Assembly: GCA_963820545.1 (NCBI GenBank)
Contig: CAWGAJ010000002.1
Location: forward strand, 1,478,277 to 1,542,276
From: CAWGAJ01 sp963820545
GTDB lineage: Bacteria > Planctomycetota > Planctomycetia > Pirellulales > Thermoguttaceae
Direction of reading: 5' to 3'
Length of the DNA: 64,000 nt
Made by a program: the position numbers and the translations under genes. Positions 36,838-46,897 of this stretch are shown here, piece after piece (the stretch's first letter is position 1; each line of letters starts with the position of its first letter). The notes under the pieces were generated by a model that was given only the letters and a program-made list of their open reading frames with translations, was not told the DNA's origin and ran no database searches.

Positions 36838-38001
36838 ATGTTCATGGTCAATTCTACCACAAGACGGTCAATCCGCAAACCGCCGAAACCTTACCCGGAC
36901 TTCCCCCTATTCGCTCATGCCACCGGCCGATGGGCAAAGAAAATTCGGGGTAAATTCTATTACTTTGGGCCGTGGGATGATCCTGATAAAGCCCTTGAAA
37001 AGTATAAGACCGAACGGGAAGCCCTCTACACCGGCAAGACACCCAGGCTGACACCCGGCGAAATCACTATCAGGAACTTGTGTAACTCGTTTCTGACCGC
37101 TAAGAAAAACCGAGTGGACAGTGGCGAGTTGGCCCAGCGAAGTTGGGCCGACTATCACTCTACTTGTGCCCGGCTTATCAAGTATTTTGGGCGTGACCGA
37201 CACGTTACCGATATTGGGCCGAAAGACTTTGAGGATTTTCGTAATGGGCTGGCAAAACTCTGGGGGCCGACAACGCTGGGGAATGAGATTAGAAGGATTC
37301 GTGTTGTTTTCAATTACGCCTATAAGCAAGACCTAATTGACAAGCCAGTGAAGTTTGGCGATTTCAAACCACCCAGCAAAAAGGTCATGCGATTGGAACG
37401 CGCAAAGAATGGCCTACGCATGTTCGAGGCCAACGAAATCCACCCGATACTGGAAAAGGCTGATAGCATAATGCGGGCTATGATCCTTTTTGGAATCAAC
37501 TGCGGACTCGGCAATATGGACGTTGCCACCTTGACCGAGGATAAACTGGACTTGAAAAAAGGCTGGTTGAACTATCCGCGACCGAAAACCGGAATCCCAA
37601 GACGATGCCCATTGTGGAAGGAAACCATCGACGCAATTAAACAGGCAATCAAAGACCGGCCAGCGCCGAAAGACTTGGATCAAGCAAAACACGTTTTTTT
37701 GACGAAGTATGGCCAGCCGTGGGCAAAGGCCGTGGGGCGTGCAAACCCGGTATCTCAGGAATTTAAGAAACTGCTTGATGATCTGAAATTATATCGGCGG
37801 GGACTCAGTTTTTACGGGTTGCGTCACACCTTCGAGACAATCGCAGGCGATTCACGTGACCAGGTGGCCGTGGATCACATAATGGGACACGCCGACAGCA
37901 GCATGGCTGCCGAGTACCGCGAACGTATAAGCGATTCACGTCAACAGGCCGTAGTCGATCATGTCCGCAAGTGGCTGTTTGAAAACAAGGACACAAAGTA
38001 A
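36838..38001 (+). CDS. Tyrosine recombinase / phage-type integrase
   Basis: 387 aa (ATG 36838 or 36844; AGGAG lies upstream). The N-terminal half is an Arm/core-binding region (PYPDFPLFAHATGRWAKKIRGK, then NSFLTAKKNRVDSGELAQRSW). The catalytic domain runs from about 200: NYPRPKTGIPRRCPLW (beta-strand Lys), YGLRHTFETIAGDS (second Arg), IMGHADSSMAAEYRERI (His and nucleophile Tyr). The usual first catalytic Arg (TGLR) is replaced: the aligned stretch reads GINCGLGNMD. I recall similar integrases in other planctomycetes, but that is from memory. Position beside tRNA-Arg suggests an integrated element, although the tRNA reads away from it, which is unusual. Confidence 0.88.
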   Translation: MFMVNSTTRRSIRKPPKPYPDFPLFAHATGRWAKKIRGKFYYFGPWDDPDKALEKYKTEREALYTGKTPRLTPGEITIRNLCNSFLTAKKNRVDSGELAQRSWADYHSTCARLIKYFGRDRHVTDIGPKDFEDFRNGLAKLWGPTTLGNEIRRIRVVFNYAYKQDLIDKPVKFGDFKPPSKKVMRLERAKNGLRMFEANEIHPILEKADSIMRAMILFGINCGLGNMDVATLTEDKLDLKKGWLNYPRPKTGIPRRCPLWKETIDAIKQAIKDRPAPKDLDQAKHVFLTKYGQPWAKAVGRANPVSQEFKKLLDDLKLYRRGLSFYGLRHTFETIAGDSRDQVAVDHIMGHADSSMAAEYRERISDSRQQAVVDHVRKWLFENKDTK

Positions 38002-38112
38002 ACTATTTATATGCCGGGTTCGCGGTTCGCTACCGCATAGGCTGGGTGAGCTATCGAGGGAAATCTAATCGCCCCGATGCTTACCCGACCGACCCGGGAA
38101 AGGATTAGAATT

Positions 38113-38406
38113 ATGCTAAAAATTATTAACCAATCCCACGATGCTATTGTTTGCTGTTGGGAATCACTGATTTGGTTATCTCATGTTTTGCCTGGCTGGC
38201 AAGATTTATCGCCCGAAAGAATTGATATGTTATTAGTTGGGTTGAAAAAATCTATCGGTATTTTGCGTGGAAATTATTTATCTGGTCGGGATGCAATTAA
38301 CAAAGTCTTAAATATACATGTTTACAGTAGTCACTTAATTTACACTTATTCAACAAACACCGGAAAAAAACACCATGCGGTTGCTTCCCGGTTGGTTGAC
38401 GCTTGA
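38113..38406 (+). CDS. Small hypothetical protein
   Basis: 97 aa from ATG 38113 (MLKIINQSHD), with AAAGGA 9 nt upstream; the frame is also open from 38077. It is noticeably AT-richer than its surroundings, as is common for genes of mobile elements. No family recognised; no signal peptide; mostly helical (DAIVCCWESLIWLSHVL, LLVGLKKSIGIL). It lies 111 bp downstream of the integrase in the same direction, so it may be part of the same element. Confidence 0.5.
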   Translation: MLKIINQSHDAIVCCWESLIWLSHVLPGWQDLSPERIDMLLVGLKKSIGILRGNYLSGRDAINKVLNIHVYSSHLIYTYSTNTGKKHHAVASRLVDA

Positions 38407-39676
38407 GTGATTTACACTCGACTTTACAACAGTTTTTACAACAGCGGAGGAAGATGAGTGCATGTAAGATGAAAGGTGGATTATTTGCAGTTCCCTAAAG
38501 GATGAAACGAATTGACGGCTGGGGAACTAGTTCAAAAACAAAGTAGTGTTGACGGCATGGGTGGAAAAAATGGAGGGTACTTCCTACTGGTTGTCATCCT
38601 GAGCTCCCCAAGCGAACTCCCAGCCAGAGCCGCTCGCACCCGAGCCCGCCGCGCTCATCGCCGCGCACACTGCAAGTGACGCTGGTTCCTCACAGCCTGC
38701 TACCATGGATTGGGCTGACGCTTACCACTGTGACGAGTAGACGGAGTCTTGATTGACAAGATGGCGTTTTCGGACTTTTTCTGCCTGAAGAAAATTCCGA
38801 ATGAGACAACGGTGGCCATATTGCGGAATTCGAACGATTTCTGATGCACAGGCGCATCGGGGCAAGAGTTGCCCTTTACAAAGATCACAACACGATAATG
38901 GTCTACATCTACTTCTTGAGACTTACTAACCTACATTGGCTCCAAGGTTGCAGCCATACCCTTTTCTCCACCAACGCAGAGGGTGGCCGAGTCACTGCGG
39001 TGTTCGATGTTGGATCAGGCAGGTACAACTTTCGAGCAGAGACCCCTGCAGTGACTTTCACACAAAGTCAGCTGAAATAGCGCAGTTATTCGGCAGTGGC
39101 CGTTGACGCCGCTTCAAGAGCAGTTGGTATCGATTGGTGCGAAGGTCATTCGGCGGTCCAAGTACGTGACGTTCCAACTGGCGGAGTTTGCCGTGCCGTG
39201 ACAACTGTTCGCAACGATCCTGGAGCGGATTGGACGACTGGTGATTCCCCAGGTGGTATGTCGATTCGGTTAAGAAGCCCCGTTGGGCAGAAGTTTGAAG
39301 CGGTTCTTGGCGAGAGCGACGGAGAATGTATGGCCCTCGGGCGAAAACTGTGCCCGAAGTAATTCTATGGCGGGGGTGCCGGGCATCACAATGAGCTGTG
39401 AAACCAATTTTTCAACGGGAAAATACATCTGGAAGCTGGAGTTTTATGTAGCGATTGGTTAACATGGAGGAATCGTCACTCAGAGCATGTCCGGGAACGC
39501 CGAATGGAGAATACGGGTTAAATGCTTTGACTGGTCTGCGACTGCACGAAACAAATTACTGATTACAAAATATTCATGCAATTTCATACTTGCAGTCTTT
39601 GTAAAGATGGTATTTAGAGCTTAAACGAAAACACAACATTTCTGAACAAGAAACCAACACAAAGAATCGCGACATT
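38407..39676. other. Long intergenic region with repeat copy R3
   Basis: About 1.27 kb without a supported gene. Copy R3 of the long repeat is at 38730-38840 (matches 20981-21091). Open frames at 38844-39080 and 39096-39362 have no recognisable family and no good ribosome sites; the first ends in a smooth beta-like sequence (VTAVFDVGSGRYNF) and could be a gene relic. Confidence 0.5.
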
Positions 39677-42600
39677 ATGTCTAACTCACTCTGGAAGTTG
39701 TTAAAGCGTATTCGGCCGGGAAAAAAATCTACAAAACATATAGCAACCGAAATACGCCGGTATCAGTTTGAGCAGTTGGAGCCGCGCACCCTTTTGGCCG
39801 GCGTCATCCCGACCGTCCCCGTTCCCGTCGCGCATTGGACCTTCGATGAAGGCGCCGGCACGGTCGCCACCGATTCTACCGGCAACGGTCACGACGCAAC
39901 TCTGAGCGCGGGCGCCACCTGGGCCGCCGGCAACGTCGGAACCCATGCCCTCGCGGTCAACGGAAGCTCCACCGGCGTGGCTACGGCCACCGGCCCCGTC
40001 GTCGATACCTCGGCCAGCTTCACGGTCTCGGCATGGGTCAACCTCGCGGCGCTCTCGGGATTTCAGACGTTTGTGTCGATTGCCGGCACCAGCGTGGCCG
40101 GCTTCTTCCTGCAGTTGCGCGGTGATACCGGCTCCTTTGCCTTCACGCGACTGCCCTCTGACGCCACCGGCAGCGCCACCTATGTCTCCGCCCCCAGCGC
40201 GCCTCTGGCCAATACCTGGTACTACCTCGTCGGCGTCGACGACACGGCTGCCGGCACCCTGGCCCTCTATGTGGACGGGCAGTTGAGCGGAACCGCTACG
40301 TACACCTCGTCTTGGATGGCGAGCGGGAATACCCTCATCGGGCACGGCTTTTACGGCGGCAACCAGGTCGACTACGTCAACGGCTACATCGACGACGTCG
40401 AGTTCTTCTCCTCTGCTTTGTCGGCCGCGCAGATCGCCGCGCTCGACCAACCCGCCGCTTATCCCTTTGATGAAGGCGCCGGCACAACAGCCGCCGACTA
40501 TTCCGGCCACGGCAACACCTTGACTCTCGGCGCTGGCGCGTCCTGGGGTGCGGGGCGCATCGGCTCGAATTCCCTGGCCGTCAGCGCCACCGCGACGGGG
40601 AACGCCACCAATGCCGCGCCCGTGCTCAACACCGCCCTGCCATTTTCGGTCTCCGCCTGGGTGAATCTGAACTCCGTCACCGGCACGCAGACGATCGCCT
40701 CCATCGACGGCGCCAACGTCTCGGGCTTCGCCCTCCAGTTCCGCGCCGATACCGGCAAATTCGCCTTCACCCGCTTCGCCTCCGACAGCACCGCCGCCCA
40801 GGTCTACCATGCCGACGCCCTCACCACCCCCTCCACAGGGACCTGGTACAACCTCATCGGCGTCAACGACGTGGCCAATGGCGAACTGCTGCTATATGTC
40901 AACGGCATCCTTCAATCCAGCGTCTCCTACAGCGGCGGCTGGCAGGCCACCGGTGCCACCGTCATCGGCGGCGGCAAGTTCAACGGCCTGCGCACCGACT
41001 TTGCCAACGGACTCATCGACGAGGTGCGATTCTTCAACTCACCTCTTAGTGCCGGCGCTGCGGCCATCGTCGGCACCAACGGCGAAGGCATCCTCACCAT
41101 CGATACTTCCGTCACCGGCGTCACCGTTTCGCCCGACCTGTTCGGCGCCTTCATGGAAGACATCAACTACGGCGGCGAGGGTGGCATCTACAATAACGAG
41201 GTCCGCAACAGCGGCTTTAACGATTCAGGCAATCACCTCCGCGCCTGGGCGGCCGTGGCCGGTACCGGCGTGGTGGACGCCCTCACTTCCGATACCACCT
41301 CCGGACCCACCAGCGCCCTGACCATGTCCGGGAAGCTAACGATCACCTCGGGCGTCTCCGCCTCCGCCCGCGCCGGCATCTCCAACTCCGGATACTTCGG
41401 CGTGGCCGTCGAGCCCTCCACCACTTACACCACCACCTTCTACGCCATGGCCACCGCCGGTTTCACCGGTCCGCTCAACGTGACCCTCGAATCCACGAGC
41501 GGCACGGTTTACGCCAGCGCCACAGTCTCCGCACTCACCACCGCCTGGGCCAAGTACACCGTGACGCTGACCACCGGGGCCGGTGCCCCAACGTCTTCCA
41601 GCAACCTCTTTGTCATCTCCACGAACAGCACGTCCGCCAACGGCGCGACCATCTGGTTCGGCGCCACCTACTTCTATCCGCCCTCCTACAACAATTCGCC
41701 CGCCCATCTGCGCGTGGATCTGATGCAGAAACTCGCCGACCTTCATCCGGCCATATTCCGCGTCCCCGGCGGCAACTACCTCGAAGGCAACGACTATGCC
41801 AACCGCTTCAAATGGGATGCCACCATCGGGCCTGTGGAAAACCGGCCCGGTCACATGAACCCCTGGGGCTATTGGTCCACCGACGGCATGGGCCTCGATG
41901 AATACCTCCAGATGGCCGAACTGATCGGGTCCGAACCAGTCCTCGCGGTCTACGCCGGCTACACGCTCAACGGCTCGTCGGACACTGGCCAGACGTTGCT
42001 CGATGACGTGACCTCGGCGGTCAACGAGCTGCACTACGTGCTGGACCCCGTCTCCACTACCTGGGGCGCGCTCCGCGCCGCCAATGGCCACCCGGCCCCC
42101 TACAACATCAACTACGTCGAGATCGGCAACGAGGACTGGAACTCCTCCTACTCCACGCGCTACCCGCTCTTTTACGATGCGATCAAGGCAGAATTCCCCA
42201 ACCTTCAGATCATCGCCGCCTCCACCACCAACACCGGCGGCCGCCCCTTCGACGTTCTGGACGATCACTACTACAACACCGCTCAGTGGTTCCTCTCCAA
42301 CTCGACTCGCTACGACAACTCCGCCCGCGGGTCCTACAAAATTTTCGTGGGCGAGTACGCCTCGCGCGATGGCTTTCAGACCAGCACCATGCTTAACGCC
42401 CTCGGCGACGCTGCCTTCCTCATGGGCCTCGAACGCAACTCAGACCTCGTGGTCATGTCCTCCTACGCGCCCATTTGGGTCAACGTCAATCCTGGCGGCC
42501 AGCAGTGGGCCACCAATCTCATCGGCTTGAACAACACCTCCAGCTTCGGCTCCGCCAGCTATTACGCCCAGCAGATGCTCAACCTCCACCACGGCACCCA

Positions 42601-45600
42601 AGTCATCGGCAGTTCCATCGTCGGCGCTACCGGCCTCCAGGCCCTTGTCACCTGCACCGACACCACCTACTACCTCACGGTCGTCAATCCCAATGCGACT
42701 GCAGTTTCCACGACTGTCAACATCAATGGCGTCACTAGCGTCTCTTCCACCGGCACCGCATATACCCTTAGCGCCACATCCAGCACTGCTGTCAACACCA
42801 TTTCCAACCCCACCCTGATCGTTCCCGTCACCTCCATCGTCACAGGCTTGGCCGCCAGCTATACCCAGGACTTCCCCGCCTACTCCCTCACCATCGTCGA
42901 ATTCGATGCCGATATTGACATTCCCACCGTCGCTGTTCCCGCCGCTGCCGCTCCTGCCACAGTCACCGGCAGCACCACCAGCCTGTCCGTCCTCGGCGCT
43001 GACCCGGCCGGCGAGTCCAATCTCACCTACACCTGGTCCACCACGGGCACGCCGCCCGCCGCCGTCACCTTCTCCGCCAACGGCACCAACGCCGCCAAGA
43101 ACACCATCGCCACCTTCTCCAAGGCCGGCACCTACAGCCTGACCGTCACGATCACCAATGCTTTTGGTCACAGCGTCAACAGCAGCGTCAACGTAACGGT
43201 CAATCAGACGCTCACCGGCGCCGTAATCACCCCCGCCGTCATGACCCTGGCTCCGGGTAGCTCGACCCAGTTCATCGCCGTCGGCTCTGATCAGTTTGGC
43301 GACCTCATAGCCACGCCGCTGGATAACGTGACCTGGTCGGTCTTCTCCGGCGTCGGCACCATCAGTTCCGACGGCCTCTTCACCGCGCCCGTCGGCGGCA
43401 GCGGTGTTACGACCCTACGCGCCCTGACCTCGACCGGCCAGGCCGCTTATGCCAACGTGACCATCCTCAGCCAGGTCGCCTGGTACCCGGCCAACGCCAC
43501 CTCGGGCACCACGCTTGCCGATGCTTCCGGGAACGGAAAGGACGCCACGCTCTCCGGAGCGGCGGCGTTCGGAGCCGGCGTCAGCGGCAATGCCCTGTAC
43601 CTTACCGGCGGATACGCTTCTCTGCCGACGGGAATCGTCAGCACGCTAAACGACTTCACCATTGCCGCCTGGGTCAAGATTGACACGCTCTCCACCTGGT
43701 CGCGCATTTTCGACTTCGGGACCGGTACTACCGTCAATATGTTCCTTACCCCGCTTTCCGGCTCCGGCACCTTCCGCTATGCCATCACCACCTCGGGCAA
43801 CACCAACGAACAGCAGATCAACGGCACCTCCGCGCTGGCCACCGGCTCCTGGCAGCACGTGGCCGTCACGCTCTCGGGCAACACGGGGACGCTCTACGTG
43901 AACGGGGTAGTCGTCGGCACGAATTCCAATATGACCTTGCGCCCCAGCAGCCTCGGTTCCACCACGCAGAACTACCTCGGCGACTCCCAATACACTGCCG
44001 ATCCGGCGCTGCTCGGAAGCATCGACGACTTCCGCATCATCGGCCGGGCCCTTTCCGCCGCGGAAATCCAGCAGTTCATCTATCCGACCATCATCACGGC
44101 CGCGAACGCCAGTTCTGTGGCCAGCACCTCCGCTGTCCTCTCCGTCCTCGGGGCTGACGCGACCGGCGGCGAATCCAGCCTCACTTACACTTGGACCACC
44201 ACCGGCACGCCGCCCGCGCCTGTGACGTTCTCAGTCAACGGCACCAACGCCGCCAAGAACACCGTGGCCACCTTCACCAAGGTCGGCGCGTATAATTTTC
44301 AGGTCACAATAACCAATGGCGCCGGTCGCACAACCACCAGCCCGGTGAGCGTGACCGTCAACCAGACACTCACAAGTATCGCCGTCATGCCCAATGGCGG
44401 GTCGCAGTTTACCTTTAGCCATACGGATCAATTCGGCACCGCATTGGACAGTTCGTCGGCGTTCGACTGGCCGACAGCCGGGCTGACACTGCAAATTGAC
44501 AGCAGCGACAACTTGCACGTATATCAGACCGGCATGACCACTGACATTGTGCCGTCCTATGCGGTGGCCGGCTTGAATATTGTCGTTATCGGCAGCGACA
44601 GCGCCGCTGAAGCGCTGACCGTCGACCTCAGCGGCGGCAATCCGCTTCCGGCCGGGGGAATCAGCTTTAACGGCGGCCTTGACGGCGGCAATACACTTTT
44701 GATCAAAAGCGACTCCATCAGCGACAGCGTCACCATGACTGGTACGCAAATCACGGACAACATCTTGGCTCCCATCTACTACAGCAACGTCACATACTTC
44801 GGCTTTGATTTAGGAAGCGGCGCCAATAGTCTTTTGATCAATAATGCCACGCTGAAAATCAACCAGGATAACGCCATTTCCGCCGGCATTGATGTCACAA
44901 TCGACGGCGGGATTTTTAATCTCAACACCAAGACCGACACGATTGGCGTTCTGCTGCTGAAAAGCGGCAGCGTCATCAACGGCGCCCTCCATGCCAATGC
45001 GTACAATATCGAAAGCGGCACAGTGACTGCAAATCTGGCCGGCCCGGGCGGCATACAAAAGACCACCACCTCACAGGCAACCACCGGGGCCCTTGCTATC
45101 CCCAGTGTAACGGTTACTGCCGGTCAACTTACGGTGACTTCGATTAACACCGGCCATATACGTATCGGCCCAGGCGCTAAACTAAGCGTTTCCGCAAGTG
45201 CCGCAGGCCCGGTGGGCGCACCCTCCGCTGAAAATGACCAGCAGCTTCTTGCCGCCGATGTTTCGCTGACTGTTTCCACTTCGGAAACGTCTGACCAGCC
45301 GGTGGTGGATGATGCAGCATCATCCGTCACACAAACCTTAACGGCCAACCAGACAGTTCTGCCACCCGCACAAATTACTTCCGCCGCTATCGATACTACC
45401 GTCTTATCTCCGCCCGCGGATGAAAGCCACGCAATCCTGCCTGAAGTCGAACCACTCGCGACGATGACTTTCGTACCTGTCCAGGCGCCTTTGTTTTCCA
45501 TACTCATTAATGAACCGATAATCCAGCAAAGCATTCCTCTCTCACCCACCCCGGTTCTTTCGGTTTGGCTTGATAAATATGCCCCCTCTTGTCTTGTTGG

Positions 45601-45940
45601 TGAGGACAGGGAAATTCCTGCTATGCTAAAACCACCTTTGATATCGGCTTTTGCACCCTCAACGGTGTTTCAGACACTCCAGGCCGCTGATTTTCCCACA
45701 AATCGGCAAGCAATTGCCTTCCAGCTTGCCGCCGGCAACGCCGCTTTGTTCCAGGCTGAACGGCATCCATCTTTTCAAGAGCCGAATTGGCCGGATGATA
45801 ATGATCCGGATAATAATGATGCGGACTGGATTCAAGAATTTGCACAGGTACAGACACATAGAGAAAAATCTGATAAGACCAGGATGTCGCGACATGCACT
45901 CGACTCAGTATTCAGCGGATTAGATGTCTGCGATTTTTAA
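39677..45940 (+). CDS. Giant multidomain GH51 alpha-L-arabinofuranosidase-like exoprotein with LEPR-type N terminus
   Basis: 2087 aa, one intact frame. A basic N terminus leads into QLEPRTLLAG (about 33-42), the LEPR-type motif of large planctomycete exoproteins. Then LamG domains at about 48-255 and 256-465; a GH51 domain at about 469-1075 (DLFGAFMEDINYGGEGGIYNNEV, acid/base Glu819 in IGNEDW, nucleophile Glu893 in FVGEYASR); a PKD/Ig-like plus Big-type region (about 1080-1260); a third LamG (about 1265-1470); a second PKD-like copy (about 1470-1570); a beta-rich module (about 1600-1850) and a conserved tail (about 1960-2087). The last two are shared with the protein at 52570-58694. Probably releases arabinose from arabinoxylan or arabinan at the cell surface. 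Very C-rich at third codon positions in the enzymatic part. Confidence 0.92.
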   Translation: MSNSLWKLLKRIRPGKKSTKHIATEIRRYQFEQLEPRTLLAGVIPTVPVPVAHWTFDEGAGTVATDSTGNGHDATLSAGATWAAGNVGTHALAVNGSSTGVATATGPVVDTSASFTVSAWVNLAALSGFQTFVSIAGTSVAGFFLQLRGDTGSFAFTRLPSDATGSATYVSAPSAPLANTWYYLVGVDDTAAGTLALYVDGQLSGTATYTSSWMASGNTLIGHGFYGGNQVDYVNGYIDDVEFFSSALSAAQIAALDQPAAYPFDEGAGTTAADYSGHGNTLTLGAGASWGAGRIGSNSLAVSATATGNATNAAPVLNTALPFSVSAWVNLNSVTGTQTIASIDGANVSGFALQFRADTGKFAFTRFASDSTAAQVYHADALTTPSTGTWYNLIGVNDVANGELLLYVNGILQSSVSYSGGWQATGATVIGGGKFNGLRTDFANGLIDEVRFFNSPLSAGAAAIVGTNGEGILTIDTSVTGVTVSPDLFGAFMEDINYGGEGGIYNNEVRNSGFNDSGNHLRAWAAVAGTGVVDALTSDTTSGPTSALTMSGKLTITSGVSASARAGISNSGYFGVAVEPSTTYTTTFYAMATAGFTGPLNVTLESTSGTVYASATVSALTTAWAKYTVTLTTGAGAPTSSSNLFVISTNSTSANGATIWFGATYFYPPSYNNSPAHLRVDLMQKLADLHPAIFRVPGGNYLEGNDYANRFKWDATIGPVENRPGHMNPWGYWSTDGMGLDEYLQMAELIGSEPVLAVYAGYTLNGSSDTGQTLLDDVTSAVNELHYVLDPVSTTWGALRAANGHPAPYNINYVEIGNEDWNSSYSTRYPLFYDAIKAEFPNLQIIAASTTNTGGRPFDVLDDHYYNTAQWFLSNSTRYDNSARGSYKIFVGEYASRDGFQTSTMLNALGDAAFLMGLERNSDLVVMSSYAPIWVNVNPGGQQWATNLIGLNNTSSFGSASYYAQQMLNLHHGTQVIGSSIVGATGLQALVTCTDTTYYLTVVNPNATAVSTTVNINGVTSVSSTGTAYTLSATSSTAVNTISNPTLIVPVTSIVTGLAASYTQDFPAYSLTIVEFDADIDIPTVAVPAAAAPATVTGSTTSLSVLGADPAGESNLTYTWSTTGTPPAAVTFSANGTNAAKNTIATFSKAGTYSLTVTITNAFGHSVNSSVNVTVNQTLTGAVITPAVMTLAPGSSTQFIAVGSDQFGDLIATPLDNVTWSVFSGVGTISSDGLFTAPVGGSGVTTLRALTSTGQAAYANVTILSQVAWYPANATSGTTLADASGNGKDATLSGAAAFGAGVSGNALYLTGGYASLPTGIVSTLNDFTIAAWVKIDTLSTWSRIFDFGTGTTVNMFLTPLSGSGTFRYAITTSGNTNEQQINGTSALATGSWQHVAVTLSGNTGTLYVNGVVVGTNSNMTLRPSSLGSTTQNYLGDSQYTADPALLGSIDDFRIIGRALSAAEIQQFIYPTIITAANASSVASTSAVLSVLGADATGGESSLTYTWTTTGTPPAPVTFSVNGTNAAKNTVATFTKVGAYNFQVTITNGAGRTTTSPVSVTVNQTLTSIAVMPNGGSQFTFSHTDQFGTALDSSSAFDWPTAGLTLQIDSSDNLHVYQTGMTTDIVPSYAVAGLNIVVIGSDSAAEALTVDLSGGNPLPAGGISFNGGLDGGNTLLIKSDSISDSVTMTGTQITDNILAPIYYSNVTYFGFDLGSGANSLLINNATLKINQDNAISAGIDVTIDGGIFNLNTKTDTIGVLLLKSGSVINGALHANAYNIESGTVTANLAGPGGIQKTTTSQATTGALAIPSVTVTAGQLTVTSINTGHIRIGPGAKLSVSASAAGPVGAPSAENDQQLLAADVSLTVSTSETSDQPVVDDAASSVTQTLTANQTVLPPAQITSAAIDTTVLSPPADESHAILPEVEPLATMTFVPVQAPLFSILINEPIIQQSIPLSPTPVLSVWLDKYAPSCLVGEDREIPAMLKPPLISAFAPSTVFQTLQAADFPTNRQAIAFQLAAGNAALFQAERHPSFQEPNWPDDNDPDNNDADWIQEFAQVQTHREKSDKTRMSRHALDSVFSGLDVCDF

Positions 45941-46060
45941 TTCTTATCTTCTGGCAGTGTGCGGATAAAAAACATCCACACGGGCGAAATGAAAGCAGCT
46001 ATTTTGGACAGAGCGCAATTCGCTGGGGAGTCCACAATCTAACGGAACCCGTGCCCTGGT

Positions 46061-46181
46061 TACATAAACTCAACCGTTTATTCGGATGTCTCGAAATACC
46101 ACCATTTCTTGACCGTGAAACGTGCACCTGTCATTTTTGTAGAATACAGGTAGATTTACTATCCCAAAAACCCAACCTTTA
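46061..46181 (+). repeat. Dispersed intergenic repeat, copy B
   Basis: Begins AAACTCAACCGTTTATTCGG; from TTGACCGTGAAACGTGCACC (46120) to CCCAA (46185 at most) it is identical over about 66 bp to 58850-58915 (copy F). Both copies lie just downstream of a giant LEPR-type gene. Contains ACCTGT/ACAGGT as a small inverted pair. Confidence 0.75.
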
Positions 46182-46313
46182 TTGACGTGTGGCGCATACG
46201 CATCGAGCAGGCTACTGACGCCCAGGCCTGATTTGAACCGTCGTACCCAGGCCACGATGGCTTCGGAACTAGCGATCCATCGCAAACCATTTCACAGTAT
46301 GACGTATGGCACT

Positions 46314-46386
46314 TGACAACGCCATGCTCGGCCGCGAAAATGCAGTGAAATTCTATCGCACTTCGGCGGTCGAATTCCTGTTAGGC
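46314..46386 (+). other. Probable integron attC site (attC0)
   Basis: About 73 bp ending in a full core site GTTAGGC (46380-46386) directly before the first cassette gene. Inner arms pair: CTCGGCCGCGAAAATGC against GCACTTCGGCGGTCG with a bulge, leaving unpaired spacers GCCATG and AATTCCT. The left core is degenerate (...CAAC at 46317-46320). Confidence 0.55.
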
Positions 46387-46397
46387 CACTTCACTCC

Positions 46398-46772
46398 ATG
46401 ACACAGCGCGAACGATTGGTCGCTCTTGTTGTTGCCGGAATCGGACTGGCACATTTCGTAGTGTCGGTGTGCTTCTGGCTGCTCATGGTCACGACTGGGA
46501 CATTTGGCCGGTTGGGTTGGATGCACGTCGTGAGCCAGTCGGCGTCGGCATTTCTTCTTTGTATCGCATTCTTCGTTGCGCTCATGTTGGCTTGGAGGAG
46601 AGTTCGTATGTCCGCTGTTGTCATACTTTTGGCCCTCCTTGTGTCGGCAGCTTGCTTTTCATTTGATGTCCTGCATCATCGTTATCAGATTCGCAGCTGG
46701 AAGACGGACGGGACATATTCTTATACCTATCTGACTTGGTGGTGGTATGAAGACAGCCGCATCATAAAATGA
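46398..46772 (+). CDS. Cassette-encoded small membrane protein
   Basis: 124 aa, ATG 12 bases after the attC core GTTAGGC, as is usual for integron cassettes. Three hydrophobic segments (LVALVVAGIGLAHFVVSVCFWLLM, SASAFLLCIAFFVALMLA, MSAVVILLALLVSAACF) predict an inner-membrane protein with a short polar C terminus (HHRYQIRSWKTDGTYSY). No family recognised. Its stop lies 19 bp before the next attC site. Confidence 0.72.
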   Translation: MTQRERLVALVVAGIGLAHFVVSVCFWLLMVTTGTFGRLGWMHVVSQSASAFLLCIAFFVALMLAWRRVRMSAVVILLALLVSAACFSFDVLHHRYQIRSWKTDGTYSYTYLTWWWYEDSRIIK

Positions 46773-46791
46773 GAGAGATATATTTTATGTG

Positions 46792-46890
46792 GCCTAACAA
46801 ATCGCTGCAGGCAACGCGGGATGGCCGTTCCAGTTCCGCTTCGCGGTTCACGTCATTTGGCCCCGCGTGGCTGAGCTCTGGACGTTAGGA
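46792..46890 (+). other. Integron attC site (attC1)
   Basis: 99 bp with the full attC layout: R'' GCCTAAC (46792-46798), spacer AAATC, L'' GCTGCAGGCAACGCGGG (46804-46820), terminal structure with hairpin CCGC-TTC-GCGG (46836-46846), L' CCCCGCGTGGCTGAGC (46861-46876), spacer, R' GTTAGGA (46884-46890). L''/L' pair with one extra base, as in functional attC sites. The R' core also supplies the AGGAGG ribosome site of the next gene. Confidence 0.85.
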
Positions 46891-46897
46891 GGTTAGC

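Noticed and set aside
38844..39362. Two plus-strand ORFs of 78 and 88 codons
   Set aside because: No recognisable domains, no ribosome sites, and they sit in repeat-rich intergenic DNA; at most gene relics.
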